A DNA stretch of 64,000 bases from Neobacillus massiliamazoniensis (GCF_001048695.1 NZ_CVRB01000002.1:310001-374000); one strand, 5' to 3'. Shown: positions 38,901 through 46,810, numbered from the stretch's first letter. A program made the numbers and translations. Notes: generated from the sequence alone by a model not told the origin.

Positions 38901-39233
38901 ACTACTGTCATCTGGGTTAAGCTCAAACTCCTGAATAACACTGCCGTCCTTCGCATCCAATACGTTCACCGCTTGCTTGTTGTTAGCATTCCTAATGACG
39001 TTTGGAACAAGGACTGCTTTGCCGTCCGGCGAAAGTACGGCGTTGGCCGGATAGAAGCCAGCAGGCTTCGTCACACCAGCGGGCGTTACCTTCCAGCCGG
39101 CGGGCGTGTAGGCGGTCCCGTTTCCCTGAGGTCCTGCTACGATATTATAGCCGGCATAGGCGGATCCTGTTCCCAAAGCGAATATGGCTAAAGCGGTTAT
39201 CGATAATTTTTTACTTAATTTCTTAAATTTCAC
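35919..39233 (-). CDS. Secreted beta-propeller/phosphoesterase multidomain protein
   Basis: An 1104-residue exported protein. Order: signal peptide 1-27 (ends SAYA), YVTN/NHL-type beta-propeller about 55-375 with repeats such as LSPDGSTLYVTNSGNNDVAVVN, a Gly/Asp/Lys linker at 330-344, an alkaline-phosphatase-superfamily phosphoesterase about 455-760 (HVIYVVKENRTYDQVLGD; DDAQGGVDHVDGHRT), an NEW3-like Ig domain near 780-860, an F5/8 type C (discoidin) domain near 890-1015, and a hydrophilic tail. Start is GTG with GGAGG eight bases upstream. Base and codon use are clearly richer in G and C than all neighbours, indicating recent acquisition, perhaps from a Paenibacillus-like donor (inference). 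The substrate is unknown; phospholipid or phosphate-ester hydrolysis outside the cell is plausible. Confidence 0.9.
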   Translation of the reverse strand: MKFKKLSKKLSITALAIFALGTGSAYAGYNIVAGPQGNGTAYTPAGWKVTPAGVTKPAGFYPANAVLSPDGKAVLVPNVIRNANNKQAVNVLDAKDGSVIQEFELNPDDSSVRQGTSPGLIFSHDGKNVYLATANKDSVLVFDWDASARKLKLNRTLNLPRGTYAADVAISPDDKTLYVTGQYKNNINAIDVASGNTAQASVGSYPYGVALSADGHTAYVTNQAENTISILSVNGLTLTPQKKITVGTHPNSMLLDAKRNQLYVSNGDNDTVSVVNTLNNEIVHTISLAPYKGAPTGSSPTNMTLSPDGSTLYVTNSGNNDVAVVNVSDKGDGKGDSKGDDKGDYGRIKGLIPTGWYPTGVQVAPDGKLLVTSAKGLGTGSNKGKDPANPQNGPYIESLLQGYMSIIPAPSESQLEKYTEMVQKNNGFDEKGKVKESDDAETIIPRHPGEESPIKHVIYVVKENRTYDQVLGDLGKGNGDPSLTLFGKDVTPNQHKLAEQFVTLDNFYADGEVSQDGWDWATEANSNPYNQLATHQGYAGNGSEYDSSGYLDSQVTAGNADPNRAFLWDAAAAAGKTFRHYGMHSLPSNWFGPNNQVKCQPGQYCAYEPLLNDNTDHNYPWFDMWIPDMKRYEEWNKEFQQYITNNNLPTFQFIDLPRDHTAGGATAKELVADNDMALGKIVDTVSHSKYWKDTAIFVVEDDAQGGVDHVDGHRTIAQVISPYTQRGIVDSHFYSQVSMLRTMELLVGMKPLTQYDAAAMPMIYSFGNKPNYTAYDTVMPPTVNASVSNPVVKPGESVTVTAKVTNPSNMPLSGATARMVTPDGWTATPSTIKLGTMAPGASTDLSWTVTAPASAQYGRQQLTVQVDYPVYGKSTASSKANVTVSVPDANMIPQSQMKATATSEELVGENDAASQAIDGNPSTFWHTKWDKSDVLPQSITLNLGGTYDINKLAYLPRQTGDNGIITGYNIYVSTDGTNFTKVTSGTWSSSHDEKIATFPKVSASYVKLEATAAFNGWASAAEINVFKAGTSSQTAGTAQPTNPSVSTQSAVSEQSVMKPENMVGQPDSVDPQKLNEEIWRAVKGPNVPYPAPKHNFHGPDNDDR

Positions 39234-39692
39234 CCTTATTACCTCCAGATAAGATAAGATAGAAATTTACTCTTCGTTGCTCACTCTTTCACCAGGGGTT
39301 TTCTCTAAGATAATACTGAGCACTCCCCAATCCGACGTTCACGGCGATACCTGCGGATACGCTTTTTGCATATCGTCATTCGCGACCCGATTAACGTCCT
39401 TTCCCCCGAGACAATTCTTACAATGACGAATAGGATAAATAATGACAGGATAGAAAAAGGCTGATGCGATAATTAAAGGTCATTTATATCCGTAAGCATC
39501 ACCTCCCCAAATTTCTCTCATCCCCGCAAAAAACAACTTTCATATCGAAAGCGAAAAAGAACGACTCGTTTAATGCTTGGTGATGTCGAGCATTGGCTCA
39601 AATTATGTACAAAATTAATTGTAATACTCAACTATTTCCAATAGGTGAAATTCATGTAAAGCTACAATGAAGATTCTGTTAATTAAAAGTAT
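39234..39692 (-). other. Possible structured 5' leader of the phosphoesterase gene
   Basis: A 460-base gene-free stretch, partly GC-richer than the usual intergenic DNA here. On the minus strand GACGTT (39398-39393 side, read AACGTC on plus) and AACGTC (39339-39334 side) can close a helix around an inner hairpin GATATGC/GCGTATC with a five-A loop (39353-39376). I do not recognise a known riboswitch class. A GGAGGTGATG at 39506-39497 looks like a ribosome binding site without a usable ORF. Confidence 0.4.
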
Positions 39693-39863
39693 TTAGGAAA
39701 AAAAGTAAATTATGTTTGCCCGTGATTGCAGGCAAACAAAGGAAAAACAAGGGGAAAAGTACCTATATTTGCACAAGTCATAGAACAAGGGAAAAAGGAA
39801 GCTGTGTTTCATGGAGTATCCCGTGGAAACTGTACAATTTCTTCTGGCAGTGTCCCACGAAAA

Positions 39864-39888
39864 AAAGCTATCCGCATTGGATAGCTTT
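39864..39888 (-). terminator. Terminator of the GNAT gene at 39918
   Basis: AAAGCTATCC and GGATAGCTTT form a perfect 10-bp stem with a 5-base loop; six T follow on the minus strand. Confidence 0.88.
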
Positions 39889-39917
39889 GATAACTCTGCC
39901 TTAATAGGCAACTTCCC

Positions 39918-40469
39918 TTATTTATGAATTGCTTCCCACTCTATTCGTAAAATGCCCATTACAATAATATCGTATCTTTTTCCATCTCGATAAACAGCTG
40001 ATCTCTTTCTGCCTTCCTGTTGAAAACCGACCTTTTCGTAAGCCCGTATTCCACCTTTATTGTATTCAATTACTTCCAAACCGACCCGATCTAAATTTAA
40101 TTCGTGGAATGCGTACCGAAGGATCAATTTCAACGCATCCGTTCCATACCCTTGGTTACGATTTGAAGAATCTCCAATTCCAATTGCCAAAAGACCAGCG
40201 CGATTGTTCCATTCTATTTTGTGGATGGCGACAAATCCGATTAATTGATCACCCTCAATCGTTCTCAGTCGGAAATACACAGTGTTTCCACCATTTTTTC
40301 CTTCAGCAGCAAATTGTTCTTTCGTCTTAGGCTGGGCGATGTCAGTATCAACATTCCTTAGATAATCGGCATCTTCTCCCCATTTCACCATTATTTCTGC
40401 ATCTTCTTCTCTAGCTGACGATAGTTTTAATCGTTCACCGTTAAAAAGCTTTGAATTAATTGTTGTCAT
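39918..40469 (-). CDS. GNAT acetyltransferase (RimJ/RimL-like)
   Basis: A 183-residue N-acetyltransferase. The acetyl-CoA loop is in GIGDSSNRNQGYGTDALKLIL, and EVIEYNKGGIRAYEKVGFQQEGRKR is the usual C-terminal part. The acceptor, protein N-terminus or small molecule, cannot be told. It has its own terminator and no operon partner. Confidence 0.92.
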   Translation of the reverse strand: MTTINSKLFNGERLKLSSAREEDAEIMVKWGEDADYLRNVDTDIAQPKTKEQFAAEGKNGGNTVYFRLRTIEGDQLIGFVAIHKIEWNNRAGLLAIGIGDSSNRNQGYGTDALKLILRYAFHELNLDRVGLEVIEYNKGGIRAYEKVGFQQEGRKRSAVYRDGKRYDIIVMGILRIEWEAIHK

Positions 40470-40698
40470 TTGAATCTCCTTTGTTTAAGTTCTATTTTTC
40501 ACCTCAATCTCCTTTGAAAAACCGTTAACCGTCCGCAATAACCTCAGCTCCTTTAGTTTCAATTATTATAATTTTAAAATTTTATATAATTCACTGCAAT
40601 AACAAAATTCTGTATAGTCAAAATTCAATACATTCAGTTATAATTAATAGGAAATATTTGGGGGCTGTTTTAATCAAATCAAAGAAGGTGAATTCCGA

Positions 40699-41595
40699 AT
40701 GAATAACTGGTTTAAAAACGCTAAAGGACAGGTCAGGAGTGGGTGGAAAATCGCTTTGGCATTTGGGCTTATGGCTATTATGACAGTTTTTTTCTCGTTT
40801 ATTTTTATACTTGTACTGATTATTTTTGAAGGAACCACTTCCTTAGACGAATTGATGAAGAATCAGAATACAAATGTGCTTTTGATGTTGTCACAGCTAT
40901 TAGCTGTTGTCGGGACGATTACGATTTTTTTAGCAATTGAGAAAAGGAAATGGAAGGATATTGGTATGACTTCTTTGCGTAATCAAGGAGGCCATCTGTT
41001 ATTTGGATTGTTCCTCGGCGCAGTTTCGATTGTTTTCATTGCCCTGATTATGATGGCAACACGGCAAATTACAATCGAACCAGTAAACGTCACTTCTCAG
41101 TTGTTAACGGAAATTGGACTGTACTTCATTGGTTTTATTTTTGTTGCAATTAATGAAGAATTATTTTTTCGAGGATATATCGTTTCTACCTTAAAACAAA
41201 CTAAATCCATACCTATCATGTATATAGTCTCTAGCATCATTTTTGGGCTCGCCCATATTGCAAATCCAAATGTACATTTATTGGGAATTGTAAATATTTT
41301 TCTGATTGGTCTTTTATTTGCCTATATGTTTATTCAGACTAAATCACTCTGGATGACAATGGGATACCATTTCACTTGGAACTTCTTTCAGGGAAATATT
41401 CTTGGATTTAATGTCAGCGGTGAAGATGGAAATGGTTTCTTTCATATCAAAAGTGCGGATAACATTTGGACAGGTGGTTCTTTTGGAATTGAGGCCAGCA
41501 TATGGACTACCGTGTTCATTGTGCTTGGTTTTTTAATTACTAAGTTTTACATTGGCAAATTCGATGCCAGTCCTTCATATGATCAACGTGCTTAA
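40699..41595 (+). CDS. CPBP intramembrane metalloprotease
   Basis: A 298-residue membrane protein with about eight helices and all conserved CPBP blocks: EELFFRGYI (catalytic Glu pair and Arg), FGLAHIANPN and HFTWNFFQG. Bacterial members act in bacteriocin self-protection or protein processing; the substrate is unknown. GAAGGTG is eight bases before the ATG. It stands alone with its own terminator. Confidence 0.92.
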   Translation: MNNWFKNAKGQVRSGWKIALAFGLMAIMTVFFSFIFILVLIIFEGTTSLDELMKNQNTNVLLMLSQLLAVVGTITIFLAIEKRKWKDIGMTSLRNQGGHLLFGLFLGAVSIVFIALIMMATRQITIEPVNVTSQLLTEIGLYFIGFIFVAINEELFFRGYIVSTLKQTKSIPIMYIVSSIIFGLAHIANPNVHLLGIVNIFLIGLLFAYMFIQTKSLWMTMGYHFTWNFFQGNILGFNVSGEDGNGFFHIKSADNIWTGGSFGIEASIWTTVFIVLGFLITKFYIGKFDASPSYDQRA

Positions 41596-41664
41596 AGGAA
41601 AGGGGTGGGTTTATTCCAGCTCCATCCTACTGATCATTTTTTCACTTACATTCAAAAAGAAAAA

Positions 41665-41687
41665 GGGCTGCGTCAAATGCAGCCCAT
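41665..41687. terminator. Terminator between CPBP and signal peptidase genes
   Basis: GGGCTGC and GCAGCCC pair around a 7-base loop, between convergent genes; A/T-rich runs lie on both sides. Confidence 0.8.
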
Positions 41688-41689
41688 TA

Positions 41690-42229
41690 TTATTCTGTAG
41701 GTCTAATATCTGAGAAAGGGAAAAAAACGAATTCACTTTGCCCTACTATATCTTCTTTTTGGATGTAACCTAAGCCATTGCGACTATCCTTGCTGTATAA
41801 GCGATTATCACCCATAACAAAGAATTTGTTTTTAGGTACAGTAATCGGTCCAAAATCACCTGTTAATTTACTACCCATTTGCTCAGCTAATTTGCGATTT
41901 TGCGAAAGATAGGATTCTTCGAAAAAAACTCCATTTATATATAATTTATCATTTTTCACTTCAACCTTATCTCCAGGGAGACCAATAATTCTTTTAACAT
42001 AGTTTTCTTCTTTTCCTTTAATAATGATAATTTCCCCTCTATTAAAACGATCTGTCAAATTAAATTTATTCACCATAATTTTTTCCTGATTATGTAATGT
42101 CGGCTCCATTGATGCACCCTCTACAATATAAGGGGAAAATAGAAATGTTCTTACAACAAACGCTATTCCAAATGCAATGAATAACGATTTGCCCCAACTC
42201 TTCAATTCATTTTTTGTTTTTAAATTCAT
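41690..42229 (-). CDS. Type I signal peptidase
   Basis: A 179-residue membrane-anchored signal peptidase with one N-terminal helix. Catalytic Ser40 is in GASMEPTL and Lys79 in YVKRIIGLPGD; the C-terminal box MGDNR...SKDSR is present. It removes signal peptides from exported proteins. GAGGAG lies upstream of ATG 42229; a GTG at 42232 is in frame but less likely. Close to Bacillus SipS/SipT; which paralogue is not clear. Confidence 0.94.
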   Translation of the reverse strand: MNLKTKNELKSWGKSLFIAFGIAFVVRTFLFSPYIVEGASMEPTLHNQEKIMVNKFNLTDRFNRGEIIIIKGKEENYVKRIIGLPGDKVEVKNDKLYINGVFFEESYLSQNRKLAEQMGSKLTGDFGPITVPKNKFFVMGDNRLYSKDSRNGLGYIQKEDIVGQSEFVFFPFSDIRPTE

Positions 42230-42299
42230 CACTTCACCAGCTCCTCTACTTTATAGGTATTTTAATGCACTTTTTCTTTTTGAAAGAAAGCTGTGACCG

Positions 42300-42530
42300 T
42301 TAGCGCAATAAATCACGAATTAAAACTAAAAAGACAAAAGCGGCAGCAATGATGGAAACAAAACCAATTGATTTTCTTTTTTTATATAGTTCAGAAATAC
42401 CCATAACCAATGACATGATCCCTAAGAAAAACATCATAAAAGGAAGGATTGCATTATTATCAGTGGTTAGTCCATAAATTCCCAATGCAAATACAATTAT
42501 TCCAGAGACTATTCTCATCACTTTTAACAA
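42300..42530 (-). CDS. Small membrane protein, DUF3953-like
   Basis: A 76-residue protein with three hydrophobic helices (VSGIIVFALGIYGL, LPFMMFFLGIMSLVMGISELY, IGFVSIIAAAFVFLVLI). Layout and motifs resemble DUF3953 proteins of unknown function. The best start is TTG 42530, six bases after GAGGGTG; ATG 42518 is an alternative. Confidence 0.72.
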   Translation of the reverse strand: MLKVMRIVSGIIVFALGIYGLTTDNNAILPFMMFFLGIMSLVMGISELYKKRKSIGFVSIIAAAFVFLVLIRDLLR

Positions 42531-42707
42531 ATAGATCACCCTCACTATCTATTGCCATAAAATATTCTCCAAACAATTCCATCTATTTCTTCACCCATAT
42601 ATGTATTTCGACACCTTTAATAATTATTCCTCGTTTTACCAATTTTCTAAAAAAATAAGCTGCAATAAAAATCTTTTCTATCTGAACCCATATTCTTAGA
42701 GCATCAA

Positions 42708-42734
42708 AAAAACAGCCCCGAAAAGGCTGTTTTT
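42708..42734 (-). terminator. Terminator of the zinc-ribbon gene at 42771
   Basis: AAAAACAGCC and GGCTGTTTTT pair around a 7-base loop; T-rich sequence follows on the minus strand. Confidence 0.85.
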
Positions 42735-42770
42735 ACATTAGGGCAAAAGCCCAAGATTAATTTCAAAAAT

Positions 42771-43139
42771 TTATACTAAGAATGCTCCTAAAGCTACCAT
42801 TGCTTTCTTTAGTGCTTGATCATATGCTTTATCTTTACCAATAACTGTACGGAAATCAGACATATCTCGAACAGTTGAACGTCCTTCTATTTCATAACCA
42901 TTATTAAAAATAAGAAGACATATTGTTGATTTATCGCTCATACGGTGAAATTTTTTCTCAACAATCATATCCTCTAATTTCTTACGTTTATCATCTCTAA
43001 TTGCACTAGTTCTAGAATAAGGGATTACTATATGATCATACATATGATTGTTCTTACAAGTTACTAAAAGAATTCCCTCTCCGTTATGTTCTACGTTATT
43101 AATCTCTCCACATTTAGGACAAATGCTTTCAATCATCAT
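42771..43139 (-). CDS. Zinc-ribbon protein with phage Gp49-like domain
   Basis: A 122-residue protein. The N-terminus has a zinc-ribbon pattern (CPKCGEIN, later TCKNNH). The C-terminal part NGYEIEGRSTVRDMSDFRTVIGKDKAYDQALKKA resembles the Gp49/Gp66 family found in phages. GGAGAGGAG lies eight bases before ATG 43139, ruling out the longer frame from 43214. No other phage genes are near. Function unknown. Confidence 0.75.
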   Translation of the reverse strand: MMIESICPKCGEINNVEHNGEGILLVTCKNNHMYDHIVIPYSRTSAIRDDKRKKLEDMIVEKKFHRMSDKSTICLLIFNNGYEIEGRSTVRDMSDFRTVIGKDKAYDQALKKAMVALGAFLV

Positions 43140-43570
43140 AATGATTTCTCCTCTCCAATTCCCATTTACCAGATAATAATTCAACGACATAGAAGTAATA
43201 TTGCACAGTCCCAAACATTCGTGCTTGAGGTATTATTGGAGTCTTTCTAAAACCCCTCAACAATTAAGAGAATACTTTAATACATCAAATTAATTGTTCA
43301 CATTTCTTTCGAAATTTCTCTTATTTTATTATTAATTTTTATAACGGTCAACAAATAAATTTTTCTTCAATATTTTACTAAAGTTGGAGAAAATTTCGCT
43401 CCCGATTGTGGAATAGCAGTTTCCTATTTTACAAGATTCAACAAGAACCGAATGTTATTAATGATCCATACAAGTCAATCATTTTTTCTTCGAATTCTTC
43501 ATTTACAAGGGAAGGTTTGATGTTTGATAATAATAAATACAATATTCAAAAAATAAGGAAGGTGTTTTTA
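43140..43570. other. Gene-free stretch between divergent genes
   Basis: AT-rich DNA upstream of the zinc-ribbon and DinB genes. An in-frame extension of the DinB ORF to ATG 43406 is present, but it lacks a ribosome binding site and a family-like sequence. I see no other structured element. Confidence 0.5.
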
Positions 43571-44062
43571 TTGAATAAAAGCGAATATGAATGGGTCAAA
43601 GAGACGCGAGAAATCCTTCTTGATTTTTGTAGAGAAGTAAAACCGGATGACTTTACTCGCCAATTAAATGGGTTTGGCTTCCAAAGTATGCGAGACACAC
43701 TGGTACACATAGCTAACTGCTATATCGCTTGGCTTGGCTCATTTGTTTTAATAAAAACAAAGAAGCCACTCACTCCAAAAGAAGATGTACCTCAGTTTGG
43801 GCTAGACGAAATTAAAGCACGCTTTGAACAGGCTGATTCTTTCGTAAATGAGGTGTTTGAAGGACTCGCGAATAATATGGATAAGCCGATTCGGAGGGCA
43901 ATTCCTTGGCGAGATGGTTCAGAAGAAATTTCAATGACACCTGGTAAATTGCTTATGCATACAGTTACTCACGAATTCCATCACAAGGGACAAATTGTCG
44001 CCATGGCACGCCATATGGGCTATGAGCCTCCTAATACTGATGTGTTAGGAACAAGTAACTAA
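43571..44062 (+). CDS. DinB family protein
   Basis: A 163-residue DinB/YfiT-like four-helix protein. Metal-ligand candidates lie in LVHIANCYIAW and HEFHHKGQIVAMARHMGY. TTG 43571 is chosen because GGAAGGTG is six bases upstream and the family N-terminus (helix 1) starts there. HKGQ in the last helix is the form typical for Bacillus DinB proteins. Function unassigned. Confidence 0.87.
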   Translation: MNKSEYEWVKETREILLDFCREVKPDDFTRQLNGFGFQSMRDTLVHIANCYIAWLGSFVLIKTKKPLTPKEDVPQFGLDEIKARFEQADSFVNEVFEGLANNMDKPIRRAIPWRDGSEEISMTPGKLLMHTVTHEFHHKGQIVAMARHMGYEPPNTDVLGTSN

Positions 44063-44157
44063 GGTAACACAAGTAAGGGAATGTGCTACAAAATAGAAAA
44101 CACATGTTAATTAACAAGCTAAATCAATTGTGAGTCATACCACATTAAGCGTTGAAA

Positions 44158-44186
44158 AAAGAACTTGGAAATATTCCAAGTTCTTT
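44158..44186. terminator. Bidirectional terminator
   Basis: AAAGAACTTGG and CCAAGTTCTTT form an 11-bp stem with a 7-base loop between the convergent DinB and GNAT genes. Confidence 0.85.
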
Positions 44187-44258
44187 ACATTTTAACACCC
44201 AATCTTTTAACAACTAATAAAGTTTAAAACATTTAATGCACTTTTTTCATTAAATTAC

Positions 44259-44666
44259 TTACTGTTTTATATTCTTTGTCATTCCAATGGAAAATTTCTT
44301 AAATCCAATAGTTTCATAGTAGGACTCCAAACTTTCTACACACATAAGTTGAGGAATTACTCTATTTTGCTCACAATGTTCAATGATTCGATTCAACATT
44401 TCTTTGCCGATTCCTTTAGACTGATAACTTGGAAGTACACACACTCCACATATAATTCCAGTAATTACACCATCTGAAATAACACGTCCCATCCCCACAA
44501 GTTGTTGGTCATCAAAAGCATAAATTGCATACCAACTTTGTTTGCACATTTGTTCCAAATCATTAACTGTTAAGTTAAGGGAATTCCATCCTAAAGATTC
44601 ATATAAGGTTAGTAATTGCTTAAAATTTTCAGGGGGAACTGTCGTATAATTAATAATTCTTTCCAC
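44259..44666 (-). CDS. GNAT acetyltransferase
   Basis: A 135-residue GNAT protein. VCVLPSYQSKGIGKEMLNRII is the acetyl-CoA binding motif A, and ESLESYYETIGFKKF follows as motif B. Short-form GNATs of this kind (YhbS/ElaA neighbours) have varied acceptors. It may be transcribed with the MarR-DUF3147 pair upstream in the same direction (81 bases gap). Confidence 0.9.
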   Translation of the reverse strand: MERIINYTTVPPENFKQLLTLYESLGWNSLNLTVNDLEQMCKQSWYAIYAFDDQQLVGMGRVISDGVITGIICGVCVLPSYQSKGIGKEMLNRIIEHCEQNRVIPQLMCVESLESYYETIGFKKFSIGMTKNIKQ

Positions 44667-44747
44667 ATTTGTACCTCCAATTTTTTATATCTTATCGCTT
44701 CCTAATTTTGTTTTCTGATTTATAACCGTTCACTTTTCAACTAAAGA

Positions 44748-45101
44748 TTAGTTGAAGAAATAAGTCCTTACATTTTTAATTATAATGTCCTGAACAAATA
44801 AAATAATCATCCAGCCACCTATTCCTAAACCAATCGATATAAATAGTGGAACAGATTTCTTCAATGCTAAATAAACGATAATTAACAAGACAGCCGTTGC
44901 TGGAAACCCACACAAGACCCCTAAGGCAAACTTGCTCAATGTAGTATTTTCTTCCCCTTGTACATACAGCCAGATTATACTAAGCAAACTTACCAATGGA
45001 AGTGCAGCAATTATTCCTCCATAAGAAGGAAATCTCCTGGATATTTCTGTAACAATACCAATGATGATTGCTGAAACGATGATTTTCACTATCACATACA
45101 T
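44748..45101 (-). CDS. DUF3147 family membrane protein
   Basis: A 117-residue protein with four hydrophobic helices, recognised as DUF3147 by the EISRRFPSYGGIIAALPLVSLLSIIWLY region. Function unknown; its size suggests a small transporter subunit. Its ATG overlaps the end of the upstream marR by ten bases, so the two are coupled, which hints at a small exporter under MarR control. Confidence 0.85.
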   Translation of the reverse strand: MYVIVKIIVSAIIIGIVTEISRRFPSYGGIIAALPLVSLLSIIWLYVQGEENTTLSKFALGVLCGFPATAVLLIIVYLALKKSVPLFISIGLGIGGWMIILFVQDIIIKNVRTYFFN

Positions 45102-45508
45102 GTTTTTGTACGTTCACTTAAGATTTTTAAGGCCTGCTCTACTAAAAGTTTTTCATTGTCAGATAGTTCATTTAACACTTTTTCTAATTTTTCTTCATCC
45201 AGACTCGTATTTCTTCGTAAAACTTCTTTACCAATTTCCGTTAAACAAAGAATGACTTTTCTTTCATCTTGGGGATCTCTCGTTTTTATTAAATAGCTCT
45301 TCTCGATCACTCTTTTAATATGTTCTGAGGCTGTATTATGCGAAACTTGCAGTAAGGCTGCAACTTCAGTTACTCCTATATGTTCCTGTTTATCGACAAG
45401 TTGAAGAATACGGATCGCTTGATGCGAAATTTTTTCTTTATGGTGATAATGCAAATGAAAATAAATATCTGTCCAATATTGGTTAAGTAGCTCAATTTTA
45501 CTATTCAA
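45092..45508 (-). CDS. MarR-family regulator
   Basis: A 138-residue winged-helix regulator: VTEVAALLQVSHNTASEHIKRVIEKSYL (recognition region) and TRDPQDERKVILCLT (wing). The start is TTG 45508, six bases after AAAGAGGTGG; the open frame to 45562 has no support. It is coupled to the DUF3147 gene. A perfect palindrome at 45543-45559 is its probable operator. Confidence 0.9.
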   Translation of the reverse strand: MNSKIELLNQYWTDIYFHLHYHHKEKISHQAIRILQLVDKQEHIGVTEVAALLQVSHNTASEHIKRVIEKSYLIKTRDPQDERKVILCLTEIGKEVLRRNTSLDEEKLEKVLNELSDNEKLLVEQALKILSERTKTCM

Positions 45509-45542
45509 AAAATCCACCTCTTTGTATCTATATGTACGATTA

Positions 45543-45559
45543 TATCGTTTGTAACGATA
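45543..45559. promoter_or_regulatory. Probable MarR operator
   Basis: TATCGTT and AACGATA form perfect 7-bp arms around TGT, 35-50 bases upstream of the marR start; a related GTATC/GTAC pair lies just beside it. Confidence 0.75.
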
Positions 45560-45611
45560 CAAAACAAAAGATTTTTTTGAATATAAAAATGGTTACCGTA
45601 CCACAGCAAAA

Positions 45612-45634
45612 AAAGCTGCTAAGGTAGCAGCTTT
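45612..45634 (-). terminator. Terminator of the DinB gene at 45657
   Basis: AAAGCTGCT and AGCAGCTTT pair around a 5-base loop; T-rich on the minus strand. Confidence 0.87.
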
Positions 45635-45656
45635 AAACTAATTTCTTTGTCATTTA

Positions 45657-46121
45657 TTATTGCGTTTCTAGCTTCTTAACAAAGAATGGTAGATTATCGA
45701 CTCCGACCATTCTTGCGTAAGTAAACAATTGACCTTTATGGTGAATTTCGTGGTCTTTTGCCATGGATATCCATAAACTTCCCTTACCAATATAGTTATT
45801 AAAATTCAATTCTTTTTCTAACTGATCATCAGTTAATGAAAGCAAATCTTCTTTTGTTACTTCTGTTAATTGAAAAATAATGTCTCGAACCTCATCCATT
45901 GTTTGAAACTCATTTTTGGTTCTCGGAGGTGCAAATACCCCATTTTTAACGGCTTTTACGAACATATCCGTTGCACTTGCTGTATGTACCGCTAAGGTCC
46001 CCATTGAAAGTGCTTTGTCCCATGGCTTGAAATTAACGTGTTGATTATCAATTAATTCAACTAATTCGTGTAATACCAATCGATGTCGCAGCCATCCTTG
46101 AAGGAAATTCTCTACTTTCAT
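45657..46121 (-). CDS. DinB family protein
   Basis: A 154-residue DinB-type protein (VHTASATDMF; KDHEIHHKGQLFTYARMVG) with three His metal-ligand candidates. Start ATG 46121 has GGAGG seven bases upstream. It differs enough from the DinB proteins at 19750 and 43571 to be an old paralogue rather than a recent copy. Confidence 0.88.
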   Translation of the reverse strand: MKVENFLQGWLRHRLVLHELVELIDNQHVNFKPWDKALSMGTLAVHTASATDMFVKAVKNGVFAPPRTKNEFQTMDEVRDIIFQLTEVTKEDLLSLTDDQLEKELNFNNYIGKGSLWISMAKDHEIHHKGQLFTYARMVGVDNLPFFVKKLETQ

Positions 46122-46220
46122 CCTTTTACCTCCAAAATCAAAATTATAAACAATTTTTTTCGTTTTGGAATTTATTAATCCCACTAAAAATTGTATAAAT
46201 TTTCGTGAAATTTATTACAT

Positions 46221-46715
46221 CTTTCTCAGTGACCGTTTTCACTTTTTTAGGAAAAAGGGCGTTGATCCGGTCTCTCAATGACTGTTCTATCTCTTTTTCT
46301 CTCTTTCTCACGGAAAATGGTCGTTGATCCACCCTCTCAACGACTGTTTTCACTCTTTACTATGGAAAATAGGCGTTGATACGGTCTCTCAACGACCGTA
46401 TTCTCTCTTCCTCACGGAAAATGGGCGTTGATTCACCCTCTCAACGACTGTTTTCACTCTTTACTATGGAAAATGGGCGTTGATTCACCCTCTCTAACGA
46501 CTGTTTTCACTCTTTACTATGGAAAATGGGCGTTGATACGGTCTCTCAATGACCTTTTTCTCCCTTTCTCAAGGAAAATGGGCGTTGATCCAGTCTCTCA
46601 ACGACCTTTTCTCTCTTTCTCACGGAAAATGGGCGTTGATTCACCATCTCAACGACTGTTTTCACTCTTTACTATGGAAAATGGGCGTTGATCCGGTCTC
46701 TCAACGACCATTTCG
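46221..46715. repeat. Tandem array of about nine 52-bp units
   Basis: Units start at 46250, 46312, 46364, 46416, 46468, 46521, 46573, 46624 and 46676; all but the first are 51-53 bp. Each begins GGAAAATGGGCGTTGAT and holds the arms CGTTGA and TCAACG. Two subtypes occur, one with GGTCTCTCAACGACC and one with CACCCTCTCAACGACTG plus TTTACTAT. The ORFs seen here (46428-46691, 46549-46884) are by-products of the repeat. Confidence 0.92.
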
Positions 46716-46810
46716 TGTAAAAAAATATTTTGAGGACATATGTCCTTCACAATTTACCCCGATATATTTTTTAATAAAACTAAAGAATTTTATATTGAGG
46801 AGAGAACATA

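Noticed and set aside
39693..39911. Minus-strand ORF of 72 codons, and the GGAGGTGATG at 39497-39506 as a gene start
   Set aside because: The ORF overlaps a terminator and lacks a ribosome binding site; behind the GGAGGTGATG only ORFs of under ten codons at a poor distance are found.
46221..46715. CRISPR array
   Set aside because: The units are contiguous and degenerate along their whole length, with no unique spacers and no cas genes nearby. The same holds for the arrays at 49263 and 59327.
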